Shown here: one piece after another, positions 1 through 7,764 of the stretch
Layout: each line of letters starts with the position of its first letter
How positions within the stretch are numbered: the stretch's first letter is position 1
DNA from: Bacillota bacterium
GTDB taxonomy: Bacteria > Bacillota > Clostridia > Lachnospirales > Bianqueaceae
Assembly: GCA_017474705.1 (NCBI GenBank)
Contig: JAFVHC010000339.1
Coordinates: forward strand, 1-15,979
Direction of reading: 5' to 3'
DNA: 15,979 bases
The notes under the pieces: model-generated
The model's input: the letters and a program-made list of their open reading frames with translations, nothing else
Told to the model about the DNA's origin: nothing
Database searches by the model: none
Position numbers and translations under genes: made by a program

Positions 1-639
1 ATGAGCCAGGCCGGCGGCGAGGACGTTTTCGCTTCCTTGCGCGAATCCGGTGTCTGCGTCGCGGACATCCCCAGCAGCACGTCCATCGCCGAGATCGGTG
101 AGGACCTTAAGTTCATCGGCACCTGTGTCGGTGCCGCGGACAAAGCCCAGGCCATCGTGGACGATATGAACAAAACGGTCGAAGAGATCAAGAAACAGGC
201 TGAGGGCATCCAGAACAAGAAGACGGTCCTGTATGAAATGTCCACACCGACCGCCGAGTATCCGACCATCTATTCTGCCGGCAAAAACACGTATATCGAC
301 GAGATCCTGTCCATCGCCGGGCTGGAAAGCGTTACGAAAAACGAGGACTCCTGGGTCGGCCTGACCGAGGAAGCCTGCATCGAGATGGATCCGCAGCTGA
401 TCGTGACGACCGATCTTTATACCCCGGACGTCGTCAACATCCTGCTTGGCCTGGAAGGCTGGGAGAACGTACAGGCCGTCAAGAACGGCGAAGTGTATCT
501 GTTGGTCAACTCCGATGCACTGAACCGTCCGAACCAGCATGTGGTAAGCGCTCTGGTGGAGATCGCGAAGATCGCGTATCCGGAGACGTTTGGAGATCTT
601 GCAGATCCTTTCGCCCCTGCCGAAGATCTGGCAGCCTGA
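1..639 (+). CDS. ABC importer substrate-binding protein, iron-siderophore/cobalamin type (C-terminal part, 5' truncated)
   Basis: This is the C-terminal 212 residues of a periplasmic-binding-protein fold lipoprotein of the FecB/BtuF/FepB class, which captures a metal chelate outside the cell and delivers it to the permease. What is visible fits the second lobe and the long linking helix: a segment matching 'SIAEIGEDLKFIGTCVG', then a charged helix around residues 45-70, then a 'YSAGKNTYIDEILSIAG' block around residues 92-110 that is characteristic of the family, and a 'GEVYLLVNSD' strand near residue 165. Family members are usually 300-370 residues with a lipoprotein signal peptide, so about 100-150 residues lie upstream of the window. 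The ATG at base 1 is therefore probably an internal methionine. The next gene starts 17 bp downstream and encodes the matching permease, which supports the assignment. The ligand (ferric siderophore, haem or cobalamin) cannot be decided from this sequence. Confidence 0.85.
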   Translation: MSQAGGEDVFASLRESGVCVADIPSSTSIAEIGEDLKFIGTCVGAADKAQAIVDDMNKTVEEIKKQAEGIQNKKTVLYEMSTPTAEYPTIYSAGKNTYIDEILSIAGLESVTKNEDSWVGLTEEACIEMDPQLIVTTDLYTPDVVNILLGLEGWENVQAVKNGEVYLLVNSDALNRPNQHVVSALVEIAKIAYPETFGDLADPFAPAEDLAA

Positions 640-656
640 TTTGATAAGGAGGTTTC

Positions 657-1688
657 ATGCTGTCACATAAGCATGGATACAGTATAAGGCTGATCATCGG
701 TTGCATGATCAGCCTTGCTGTTCTTTTATGTGCCTACGGGATCGGCAGCGCGTCCATCACCATGGGGGACGCCTACCGGGTCCTGATGCACAAGTTGTTT
801 GGGGTGGGTATCCCGGAACGGATCAACCCATCCCAGGTCTCGATCCTTTGGTCGATCCGCCTGCCGCGGGTGCTCATGGCCTTTTTCGTGGGCGGCGCCC
901 TTTCTGTGAGCGGCGCTGTGATGCAGTCGGTCCTGCAGAATCCTTTGGCATCATCATATACGCTGGGGGTTTCTTCCGGGGCTTCTTTAGGTGCGGCTTT
1001 GGCACTGACCCTGTTTGGACAGATCCCCTTCTGGGGCTCTTTGATGCTGCCTGTCAGCGGTTTTGTATTTGGCCTGCTGACGGTGCTGACCGTCATCGCG
1101 GTCTCGAGCCGGCTGGACCATAATGTGAAAAGCACGACCATCGTACTCTTTGGTATGGTGTTTTCCTTGTTTGTCAACGCCTTGCTGATCCTGGTGGAAT
1201 CTTTGAATCATGAGTACCTCCAGCGCATCCTGATGTGGCAGATGGGATCCTTCTCCGGCAGACGCTGGTTCCATGTACAGATCCTTGCGCCGGTCAGTTT
1301 GATCGGGACACTGGTGCTGCTGGGCTTCCACCGGGAACTGGACATCCTTTCTTTCGGTGATGAGCAGTCCATGGCCATCGGTGTATCGACCGGATCGGTG
1401 AAACGGATCCTGCTGATCCTGGCGTCGCTTTTGACCGGTACTGCGGTCTGCTTCTCCGGGACCATCGGCTTCGTGGATCTGATCGTGCCGCATGCGATCC
1501 GCAGGGTCTATGGGGCTTCGCATAAAACCGTGCTGCCACTGTCCTTCCTGTATGGCGGCTCCTTTATGGCGCTGGCGGATACCATCGCGCGGACGATCAT
1601 TTCCCCGCGGGAGATCGCCATCGGTGCGGTCACAGCGTTAGTCGGTGCTCCGTTCTTTCTGTGGCTGTTTTTCAGAAAGCGAGGCTAA
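657..1688 (+). CDS. FecCD/BtuC-family ABC transporter permease
   Basis: A 343-residue, very hydrophobic protein of the FecCD family, the membrane channel subunit of iron-siderophore/B12 importers, which works as a homodimer with about ten membrane helices per chain. The family hallmark is seen at residues 68-110: 'RLPRVLMAFFVGGALSVSG', then 'QNPLA' and 'LGVSSGAS'. A second hallmark, 'GTIGFVDLIVPHAIR', lies in the C-terminal third and includes the cytoplasmic coupling helix that contacts the ATPase. Length is normal for the family. The start at 657 is preceded by an AAGGAGG ribosome binding site at 647-653. It follows the binding protein by 17 bp and precedes the ATPase, giving the usual order for this importer class. 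Substrate remains undetermined. Confidence 0.93.
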   Translation: MLSHKHGYSIRLIIGCMISLAVLLCAYGIGSASITMGDAYRVLMHKLFGVGIPERINPSQVSILWSIRLPRVLMAFFVGGALSVSGAVMQSVLQNPLASSYTLGVSSGASLGAALALTLFGQIPFWGSLMLPVSGFVFGLLTVLTVIAVSSRLDHNVKSTTIVLFGMVFSLFVNALLILVESLNHEYLQRILMWQMGSFSGRRWFHVQILAPVSLIGTLVLLGFHRELDILSFGDEQSMAIGVSTGSVKRILLILASLLTGTAVCFSGTIGFVDLIVPHAIRRVYGASHKTVLPLSFLYGGSFMALADTIARTIISPREIAIGAVTALVGAPFFLWLFFRKRG

Positions 1689-1737
1689 ACATGTGCTATC
1701 ACAAAACTGTTCAAAGAATATGCATGAGGCACATGAC

Positions 1738-1756
1738 AAATCGACTTCGGCGATTT
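1738..1756 (+). other. Intercistronic hairpin with cUUCGg tetraloop
   Basis: AAATCG (1738-1743) pairs with CGATTT (1751-1756). The apex is C-TTCG-G with a single bulged A, which would form the very stable cUUCGg tetraloop in RNA. It sits in the 94-bp spacer between the permease and ATPase genes, 14 bp before the ATPase ribosome binding site. It lacks a T-run, so it is not a standard terminator. A role in mRNA processing or stability is inference only. Confidence 0.4.
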
Positions 1757-1769
1757 CCTGGGCAGAATC

Positions 1770-1778
1770 AGGAGGTGA
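1770..1778 (+). promoter_or_regulatory. Ribosome binding site fixing the ATPase start at 1783
   Basis: AGGAGGTGA is a near-perfect anti-16S match, with the GGAGG core ending 7 bp before the ATG at 1783. It decides the start. The open frame continues upstream to an ATG at 1645 inside the permease gene, but that extension has no ribosome binding site and does not look like ABC ATPase sequence. Confidence 0.85.
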
Positions 1779-1782
1779 GTTG

Positions 1783-2550
1783 ATGGATATCCGACTGAAC
1801 AACGTAAGTGCGGGATATGGCCGTGGATCCACCTATGTGCCTGTATTGCGGGACATCGACCTGACGATCCCGGAGGGCAGCCGCATCGCCATCCTGGGAG
1901 CTAACGGTTCCGGCAAGACGACTTTGCTGCGCACGATGACAGGCATGCTGCCATATGAAGGACAGGTTTTTTTGGGCAGCAACGAACTGAAAAACATGAA
2001 GCGCCGGGAGATCGCTTCCTGCCTTGCCATGATGATGCAGGTCTCCGAGACCTATTTCTCTTATACTGTGCGGGAGACCGTGCTTCTGGGGCGCTATGTG
2101 CGCATCAAGCCTGGTCGCGCCGCGTCGCAGGAAGATCGGTCGAAAGTGGAAGAGTGCCTCAGAATCACGGGTCTTACGGATCAGGCTGATCACCCGATCG
2201 GTGCATTGTCCGGAGGCCAGCTGCAGCGCGTGTTCCTGGCACGCACCCTTGCACAGGAGACGCCTGTCATCCTGCTGGATGAGCCGACGAACCACCTGGA
2301 TCTGAAGGTGCAGTCCGATATGATGGAGTATCTGGACAACTGGAGCAGGGAGCTTGGTCATACACTGATCGGTGTGTATCATGACGTCAATCTGGCGCTG
2401 GCGATGGCGGATACACTGGTGGTATTGAAGGATGGACAGATCATTGCATGTGGATCTTATGACGAGATCAGGGCAGAAGGCGCGCTTGACGCGGCGTACG
2501 ACATGGATATCGCCTCGTACATGAAAAAACAATACGAGCGCTGGAAATAA
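1783..2550 (+). CDS. ABC transporter ATP-binding protein, FecE/BtuD/FhuC type
   Basis: A 255-residue ATPase that powers the importer formed with the two preceding gene products on the cytoplasmic face of the membrane. All nucleotide-binding motifs are intact: Walker A 'GANGSGKTT' (residues 39-47), Q-loop Gln86, signature 'LSGGQ' (142-146), Walker B ending in 'LLDEP' with catalytic Glu167, D-loop 'NHLD' and switch His200. The 'VRETVLLGR' segment around residues 96-104 is typical of the iron/B12 importer subfamily. Length is normal (about 250-260 residues). The start is set by the AGGAGGTGA site immediately upstream. The 94-bp spacer from the permease is unusually long for this type of operon and contains a small hairpin. 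Confidence 0.93.
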   Translation: MDIRLNNVSAGYGRGSTYVPVLRDIDLTIPEGSRIAILGANGSGKTTLLRTMTGMLPYEGQVFLGSNELKNMKRREIASCLAMMMQVSETYFSYTVRETVLLGRYVRIKPGRAASQEDRSKVEECLRITGLTDQADHPIGALSGGQLQRVFLARTLAQETPVILLDEPTNHLDLKVQSDMMEYLDNWSRELGHTLIGVYHDVNLALAMADTLVVLKDGQIIACGSYDEIRAEGALDAAYDMDIASYMKKQYERWK

Positions 2551-2552
2551 GC

Positions 2553-2582
2553 TTGGACAAATGCAGTCACATAAGATATGAT
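2553..2582 (+). promoter_or_regulatory. Possible promoter for the xylosidase-peptidase pair
   Basis: TTGGAC (2553-2558) and TATGAT (2577-2582) are separated by 18 bp and lie just downstream of the ATPase stop codon. The -10 box matches five of six consensus bases; the -35 box is weak. No terminator is visible between the ATPase gene and this site, so read-through from the importer operon is also possible. Confidence 0.35.
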
Positions 2583-2619
2583 GGAAGCAATACAACCTTC
2601 AGAAAGGGGTACAAGGTTT

Positions 2620-4629
2620 ATGAAATACTATGTGGATCAGAATGCAGTGACCTTTGGCAATGGTTTGCAGGAAGCACCGTTCCGGACCATTTCGGAAGCG
2701 GCAGCGATTGCTCGTCCGGGAGATGAAGTCATTGTTATGCCGTGCATCTACCGGGAATGGGTGGATCCGGCCTGTGCAGGTACGGAGGATGCCCGCATCG
2801 TATATCGATCCGCGGAACCGCTGGGCGCGGTGATCACCGGTGCGGAGCCTCTGACCGGATGGGAACTGTATGAAGGAACGACGTGGAAAGCCTGCGTCCC
2901 GAACAGCTTGTTTGCGGGAGACCGCAATCCTTATACGACACTTGTTTCCGGAGACTGGTTCATCGCCTTCTTTATCGCGCATCTGGGTGACGTATATCTC
3001 AACCATAAGTCCATGTATGAAGTAACAGACCTTGCGGACGTGCTGGATCCTAAGCCGGCCGAAACCTCCTGGGATCGTGATTTCTCCATCTATACGTGGT
3101 ATACCGAGCAGGACGAAGCGGCGGATGCTACCGTGCTCTATGCCAACTTCCAGGGGCTGGATCCTAATAAAGAAGAGGTCGAACTGAGCGTGCGCAAACA
3201 CTGCTTCTACCCGAGCAAAGAAGGTATCGGCTTCATCACCTTGTCCGGGTTCACCGTCAGAGAAGCTGCTACCCAGTGGGCACCGCCCACCGCCTATCAG
3301 GAAGGTATGATCGGTCCGCACTGGTCCAAAGGCTGGATCATCGAGGACTGTGAAGTATATGAATCCAAGTGCTCCGGCATCTCCCTGGGCAAGTATCTGC
3401 AGCCCAACAATGATAATAAATGGCTGCACAAAAAGTATAAAGATGGAACGCAGACCGAGCGTGACTGCATCTGCCAGGCGCAGTATGAAGGCTGGACGAA
3501 AGAACGCATCGGTTCCCATATCGTGCGCCGCTGCGAGATCCATGACTGCGGACAGACCGGTATCGTAGGCCATCTGGGCGGTGTCTTCTCGATCATCGAG
3601 GACAATCACATCCATCATATCAACAACAAACAGAACCTGGCCGGTGCAGAGATCGGCGGTATCAAGATGCACGCCGCGATCGACGTGATCTACCGCCGCA
3701 ACCATATCCATCATTGCACCCGCGGTCTGTGGCTGGACTGGCAGGCGCAGGGCACCCGTGTCACTCAGAACCTGTTCCACGACAACTGCCTGCCGTATGA
3801 CTATCTGCTGGACAATCCCGCGGCACTGCGGGCTATGGGCGAAGACATCTTCGTAGAAGTATCTCACGGTCCCACATTGATCGACAACAATATCCTTCTG
3901 TCGACCCGTTCTGTAAAGATGGCGACACAGGGCATCGCGCTGGTGCACAATTTGATCGCTGGTTCTTTGGCCGCCGTCGGCAAAGGCACCAACAACGGTG
4001 CGAAGACCCTGTCTTCACCGCGGTACACGCCGTATCATGTACAGCATCGTACGGAAGTCGCAGGTTTCATGACTTTCCTGCACGGGGATGACCGTTTCTA
4101 CAATAACGTATTTGTACAGAAGCCCGTGCATCCGAACCTCCTGGCCGGGGAAGAAGCTATGAAGAGCATGAACATGGAGTGGGACGACGGCAACGTCCAT
4201 GTAGGCACCTATCCGTTCGAAGAGTATCCGACGTTTGAGGAATGGGATGCCATGTTCGAGGGATACTGCGGCATGGGTTCCGATCCAAGCGACCGCTACT
4301 ATTCCAAACTCCCGGTCTGGGCGGAAGGCAACGTCTATCTGAACGGCGCCAAGGGCATCTCCAAGGAGAAAAATGCGGTCGTCGACGATCAGGAACACGA
4401 GATCCGGATGGAAGTCGGTGCGGACGGATCCTTCAGCACCAATCTGACAGAGATCCTCGAAAGCCTGCCCGCGATCAAGACCCGCGTCATCACGACAGAG
4501 ATCCTGGGTATGGCCTTTGAGCCGGAAGAGTATTATGAGAACCCGGATGGGACGCCGATCACCTTCGATGAGGATTATTATGGAGCAAAACGTGGCGCAG
4601 CTCCGGCTCCGGGCCCTTTTGCGGTCTGA
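2620..4629 (+). CDS. GH120-family beta-xylosidase (right-handed parallel beta-helix)
   Basis: A 669-residue protein that I match from memory to the GH120 beta-xylosidase XylC of Thermoanaerobacterium saccharolyticum. Shared stretches run over most of the length: 'YREWVDP' near the N-terminus, 'NFQGLDPN', 'WAPPTA', 'GPHWSKGWIIED', 'GQTGIVGHLGGVFS', 'KMHAAIDV', 'LWLDWQAQGTRV' and 'FVEVSHGP'. By alignment with XylC (nucleophile Asp382, acid/base Glu405), the catalytic residues here are Asp373 in 'LWLDWQ' and Glu413 in 'FVEVSH'. They are 40 residues apart here against 23 in XylC, so about 17 residues are inserted between them. There is no signal peptide or membrane anchor, so it should act in the cytoplasm on imported xylo-oligosaccharides, releasing xylose. 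The chosen ATG at 2620 follows an AAGGGG site at 2604-2609; an upstream in-frame ATG at 2578 overlaps the candidate promoter. No xylan-use or sugar-transport gene adjoins it. Substrate specificity within the beta-helix family is inferred from similarity. Confidence 0.83.
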   Translation: MKYYVDQNAVTFGNGLQEAPFRTISEAAAIARPGDEVIVMPCIYREWVDPACAGTEDARIVYRSAEPLGAVITGAEPLTGWELYEGTTWKACVPNSLFAGDRNPYTTLVSGDWFIAFFIAHLGDVYLNHKSMYEVTDLADVLDPKPAETSWDRDFSIYTWYTEQDEAADATVLYANFQGLDPNKEEVELSVRKHCFYPSKEGIGFITLSGFTVREAATQWAPPTAYQEGMIGPHWSKGWIIEDCEVYESKCSGISLGKYLQPNNDNKWLHKKYKDGTQTERDCICQAQYEGWTKERIGSHIVRRCEIHDCGQTGIVGHLGGVFSIIEDNHIHHINNKQNLAGAEIGGIKMHAAIDVIYRRNHIHHCTRGLWLDWQAQGTRVTQNLFHDNCLPYDYLLDNPAALRAMGEDIFVEVSHGPTLIDNNILLSTRSVKMATQGIALVHNLIAGSLAAVGKGTNNGAKTLSSPRYTPYHVQHRTEVAGFMTFLHGDDRFYNNVFVQKPVHPNLLAGEEAMKSMNMEWDDGNVHVGTYPFEEYPTFEEWDAMFEGYCGMGSDPSDRYYSKLPVWAEGNVYLNGAKGISKEKNAVVDDQEHEIRMEVGADGSFSTNLTEILESLPAIKTRVITTEILGMAFEPEEYYENPDGTPITFDEDYYGAKRGAAPAPGPFAV

Positions 4630-4646
4630 GAAAGGGACAAATATCC

Positions 4647-6350
4647 ATGAAGTTCCAAGATTTTGTATATGTACGGCCCGATGTGGAAGCCACACTGGTG
4701 GAACTCGGGAAGATCATCGATACCATGGAGCAGGCGGTTTCCGCGGAAGACCAGATCGCGGCATTCCATGCCAGCGAAGAACTGATGAAGGAATTCAACA
4801 GCCAGCGCGCCATCGCGAGCATCCGCAACGATGTGGACACGCGGGACGAGTTCTATGCCGCCGAGCAGGCGTTCTTCGATGAAAACATGCCCCGCGTGCA
4901 GAACGAAATGGCGCACCTGGCCCGCGCCATGTCCGAGTCCCGGTTCCGTAAGAAGCTGACAGAAGCCCTGGGCGAATTCACCATGGAGAAGATCGATTAC
5001 CAGGTGAAAGGCATGTCCGCGGAGATCATCCCGCTCAAGCAGGAGGAGAACCGTCTGGCGACCCGCTATTTCAAACTGTACTCTTCCGCCGAGATCCCTT
5101 TCGACGGCAAGACATTGACAGTCGAGCAGATGTCGCCATACAAGGCATCGGCAGATCGTGCGGTGCGTCGCGCGGCCTATGCAGCGGAAGGTGCCTTCTT
5201 CGACAGTATCGGGGAAGAACTGGATCAGATCTATGACCGATTGGTCCATAACCGCAACGAACAGGCACGGATCCTGGGGTATAAGGACTATACCGAGCTT
5301 GCGGTCATCCGGATGCGTCGGTACGGATATGGCCCGAAAGAAGTCAAGGCCTTCCGCGACCAGGTGCAGAAGGATCTGGTGCCGCTGGTGACCGAGATCA
5401 AAAAACTGCAGGCAAAACGCATCGGTATCACTGATTGGAAAGCCTATGATAATCTGACGATGTTTCTGGACGGCAATCCGACGCCGAAAGGCACCCCGCA
5501 GGAACTGATCGCGGCGGCGCAGGAAATGTATCATCGCCTGTCCCCGGAAACAGCGGAATTTTTCGATTTCATGGTGGATAACGGGCTTCTGGAGGTCGAG
5601 TCCAAGCCGGGAAAAGCGCCGGGCGGATACTGTTCATCGATCGAAAAATATAAAGCGCCGTTCATCTTTTCCAACTTCAACGGTGGTTCCGGAGATGTGG
5701 ACGTGCTGACGCATGAAGCCGGCCACGCCTTCGAGGGATACACCGCCTATCGCGATCCCGCTTTTGAGGGCAACAGCTATCTGCGCCGCTACAGCAGTGA
5801 GACGGCGGAGTGTCATTCCATGAGCATGGAATTCCTGACGGCCAAGTTCCACGAACTGCTGCTGAAAGAGGATACCGCAAAGTATGAGATCGCACATGCG
5901 GAGAACGCACTGTCGTTCATTCCCTATGCCTGCATCATCGACGCTTTCCAGTACAGTGCGTTCGAGAATCCGGACTGGACACCGGAGGAGCGGCATCAGG
6001 AATGGAAACGGCTTTTGGAGGCGTTCCAGCCCCATCTGACGGATTATGAAGACATCCCGTTCTACAGCCGTTACGCCGGATGGCAGTACAAGCTGCACGT
6101 CTTTATGAACCCGTTGTACTATATCGATTACGCGTTAGCGCAGATCGTGGCCTTCCAGTTCTGGATGCTGTCCCTGGAGGATGAGGATCTGGCCTGGAAG
6201 AAATACATGCAGTTCATCCGCAGCGCCGGTACCCGCCGCTTTGCTGATACCGTAAAATACGTGGGTCTGGACAGTCCTTTTGAGGAAGGTACCGTCAAGA
6301 AAGTAGCCGAGAAGGTCGCCGCCTGGATCCAGGAAAACCAGTTAAAGTGA
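4647..6350 (+). CDS. M3-family oligoendopeptidase (zinc metallopeptidase)
   Basis: A 567-residue cytoplasmic peptidase of family M3 (the bacterial oligoendopeptidase branch related to PepF, thimet oligopeptidase-like fold), which hydrolyses short peptides. The zinc site is complete: His356-Glu357-Ala-Gly-His360 in 'THEAGHAF', with Glu385 in 'SSETAEC' exactly 25 residues after the second His, the spacing known for the third ligand in thimet oligopeptidase. The C-terminal 'HVFMNPLYYIDYALAQIVAFQ' region carries the Tyr-rich substrate-binding helix usual in this family. Residues 1-200 are largely helical and charged, as expected for the channel-forming part. No signal peptide is seen. The start at 4647 lies 17 bp after the xylosidase stop, with AGAAAGGG upstream. 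The two genes are probably co-transcribed although no metabolic link is evident. Length is typical. Confidence 0.93.
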   Translation: MKFQDFVYVRPDVEATLVELGKIIDTMEQAVSAEDQIAAFHASEELMKEFNSQRAIASIRNDVDTRDEFYAAEQAFFDENMPRVQNEMAHLARAMSESRFRKKLTEALGEFTMEKIDYQVKGMSAEIIPLKQEENRLATRYFKLYSSAEIPFDGKTLTVEQMSPYKASADRAVRRAAYAAEGAFFDSIGEELDQIYDRLVHNRNEQARILGYKDYTELAVIRMRRYGYGPKEVKAFRDQVQKDLVPLVTEIKKLQAKRIGITDWKAYDNLTMFLDGNPTPKGTPQELIAAAQEMYHRLSPETAEFFDFMVDNGLLEVESKPGKAPGGYCSSIEKYKAPFIFSNFNGGSGDVDVLTHEAGHAFEGYTAYRDPAFEGNSYLRRYSSETAECHSMSMEFLTAKFHELLLKEDTAKYEIAHAENALSFIPYACIIDAFQYSAFENPDWTPEERHQEWKRLLEAFQPHLTDYEDIPFYSRYAGWQYKLHVFMNPLYYIDYALAQIVAFQFWMLSLEDEDLAWKKYMQFIRSAGTRRFADTVKYVGLDSPFEEGTVKKVAEKVAAWIQENQLK

Positions 6351-6374
6351 CTGGATATAAATAGCGACAATGAG

Positions 6375-6414
6375 AAATGGATGCCGTCCTGCTTTTTCAG
6401 GGCGGCATCCATTT
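6375..6414 (+). terminator. Hairpin terminator after the M3 peptidase gene
   Basis: A 17-bp inverted repeat pairs 6375-6391 with 6398-6414. It has one G-T wobble and a 6-nt CTTTTT loop. The outer four pairs are AAAT/ATTT, so the descending stem itself ends in ATTT, but there is no further T-run. It begins 25 bp after the stop codon and closes the xylosidase-peptidase transcript. On the minus strand nothing reads into it. Confidence 0.75.
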
Positions 6415-6434
6415 GTGCTTAAGGAGGCAGGTGA

Positions 6435-6463
6435 TTGACCGCAACGAGCGGTGATGGTATAAT
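6435..6463 (+). promoter_or_regulatory. Near-consensus sigma-A promoter for the ion transporter gene
   Basis: TTGACC (6435-6440), a 17-bp spacer and a perfect TATAAT (6458-6463). It lies right after the upstream terminator, giving an expected transcript start near 6470 and a leader of about 79 nt before the GTG start at 6549. Confidence 0.8.
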
Positions 6464-6473
6464 CTTTCAACGG

Positions 6474-6517
6474 ATCCGGTCATATCGCATTTCGTGTTTC
6501 TGCGATAGAGGCCGGGT
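6474..6517 (+). promoter_or_regulatory. Folded 5' leader of the ion transporter mRNA
   Basis: Two nested stems are visible: ATCCGG (6474-6479) with CCGGGT (6512-6517), and TATCGCA (6483-6489) with TGCGATA (6501-6507), with an 11-nt apical loop and a small internal loop. The palindrome AAGATCTT (6524-6531) follows directly before the AAGGGGA ribosome binding site. I do not recognise a known riboswitch. A regulatory role is inferred only from position and pairing. Confidence 0.4.
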
Positions 6518-6548
6518 GAGATCAAGATCTTAAGGGGAACATGGATCG

Positions 6549-7688
6549 GTGAAAAGAATCCTGCGGTTTTTGAAGAAAGAATTGATGCTGAGCCTGTCTT
6601 TGGCGGCGGCAGCGGCGGCAATGATCATTACGCCGCCTTCGAAGCAATTGCTTCATGATATCGACTGGCGGACGTTGGGGACCTTGCTGATGATGCTTTG
6701 TGTGTTGGAAGGTTTCAAACAGGAGAATGTGCTCCGCCCCTTGGTTGGATCAGCATCGAAACTGAAACGGATGACGAGCCTTTCGCTGTTCCTGATCTTC
6801 GGCGTTTTCTTCAGTTCCATGTTCGTGACCAACGATGTATCGCTGATCATCTTTGTCCCGCTGACGATCCTGCTGTTTCGCAGTGGAGGCAAGGAACGAT
6901 ACATCCTTCCGGTGATCTCGATGGAGAATATCGCGGCTATCCGCGGCAGCCTGCTGATGCCTTTCGGGAGCCCTCAGAACCTCTTCCTTTATGGGCAGTC
7001 CGGGGTCAGCACCGGCCATTTCATGCTGCATATGCTGCCGCTGTGCGTCATGTCCGCGATCCTGTTGGTGGCCTTTGTCTATTTCTTGTACCGAAAAGAT
7101 CTGCAGGAAGAGATCTCTGCTGTGGGTGCGGAGACGCCATGGGATCCTGCAAGAAAAGAAAAGCGCATCCTCTATGGAGTGCTGTTTTTGCTGATCCTGG
7201 CTGTCATCGTCAGTCGGACAGCGTACTGGTATGTGGCAGTTTGTATAGTGCTGGGGGCGATAGTGATCTTTGACCGCCATCTGCTGCGGAAAGTGGACTA
7301 TGTTCTGATCGTCACCTTCCTGTGTTTCTTCGTGTTTTCCAGTTCTATCACCGCGAATGAGAAGGTCGCTGATCTGCTGCGCCGGGCTGTGGCCGGGCGA
7401 GAGTATTGGTGGGCGATCGGACTGAGCCAGATCATTTCCAATGTGCCGGCATCCATCGTATTGTATCCATTCACAGAGAACTTTGCCGGCCTCATATACG
7501 GGGCGGACACTGCGGGGCTTTGTTCCTTGATCGGCTCCCTTGCGTCCGTGATCAACTACCGCATCTATGTGCGGGAATATCCCGGTCAAGGCCGTGCTTT
7601 TGTGAAAACTTTCACTTTACTGAGCTGGGCGTTCTTCCTGTTCGTGGTGAGCCCCGGGCTGCTGCTTTCCCACTGGGCTTTTTTCTGA
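6549..7688 (+). CDS. SLC13/ArsB-superfamily ion transporter (anion permease)
   Basis: A 379-residue integral membrane protein with about ten hydrophobic segments, resembling the short Bacillota members of the ion-transporter superfamily (SLC13/DASS, ArsB, CitM) usually annotated as SLC13-family or citrate-type permeases. The two half-repeat signatures are recognisable: 'FVTNDVSLIIFVPLT' around Asn95-Asp96, and 'PFGSPQNLFLYGQSG' at residues 138-152, where Gly140, Pro142 and Asn144 occupy the re-entrant substrate-loop position. A C-terminal 'SQIISNVPASIVLYPF' segment looks like the second-half counterpart. The start is GTG at 6549, served by AAGGGGA at 6532-6538; the nearby ATG at 6541 runs into a stop after three codons. 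The gene is monocistronic, with its own promoter and terminator. The substrate (dicarboxylate, other organic anion or inorganic anion) cannot be told from sequence. Length is slightly below the common 400-430 residues. Confidence 0.8.
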   Translation: MKRILRFLKKELMLSLSLAAAAAAMIITPPSKQLLHDIDWRTLGTLLMMLCVLEGFKQENVLRPLVGSASKLKRMTSLSLFLIFGVFFSSMFVTNDVSLIIFVPLTILLFRSGGKERYILPVISMENIAAIRGSLLMPFGSPQNLFLYGQSGVSTGHFMLHMLPLCVMSAILLVAFVYFLYRKDLQEEISAVGAETPWDPARKEKRILYGVLFLLILAVIVSRTAYWYVAVCIVLGAIVIFDRHLLRKVDYVLIVTFLCFFVFSSSITANEKVADLLRRAVAGREYWWAIGLSQIISNVPASIVLYPFTENFAGLIYGADTAGLCSLIGSLASVINYRIYVREYPGQGRAFVKTFTLLSWAFFLFVVSPGLLLSHWAFF

Positions 7689-7723
7689 GGCGGACGTGAT
7701 TTCCTTGATCATGTGCAAAATAT

Positions 7724-7754
7724 AAGCCAGGTATCTAATGATGCCTGGCTTTTT
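7724..7754. terminator. Bidirectional rho-independent terminator
   Basis: A 12-bp stem (7724-7735 with 7740-7751, one G-T wobble) with a TAAT loop is followed on the plus strand by TTTTT (7750-7754). On the minus strand the same stem is followed by TATATTTT. It sits between the convergent ion-transporter (ends 7688) and EamA (ends 7765) genes and serves both. Confidence 0.9.
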
Positions 7755-7764
7755 GATGTTCATC

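Noticed and set aside
1645..1782. N-terminal extension of the ATPase gene from the ATG at 1645
   Set aside because: It overlaps the permease gene, lacks a ribosome binding site and is not homologous to ABC ATPases. AGGAGGTGA directly precedes 1783.
2599..3948. 449-residue open frame on the minus strand, antisense to the GH120 gene
   Set aside because: It has no recognisable motifs or ribosome binding site. The plus-strand frame matches a known enzyme family throughout, so this is a shadow caused by codon bias.
4578..5534. 318-residue minus-strand open frame opposite the M3 peptidase
   Set aside because: The composition is rich in Arg, His and Gln, as is typical of antisense reading of GC-rich genes, and the plus strand has a complete zinc-peptidase.
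6351..6548. Small gene between the M3 peptidase and the ion transporter
   Set aside because: No open frame with a ribosome binding site was found. The stretch is explained by a terminator, a promoter and a leader.
6464..6548. Known riboswitch (fluoride or cobalamin class)
   Set aside because: The conserved core sequences of those classes are not present; only generic stems are seen.
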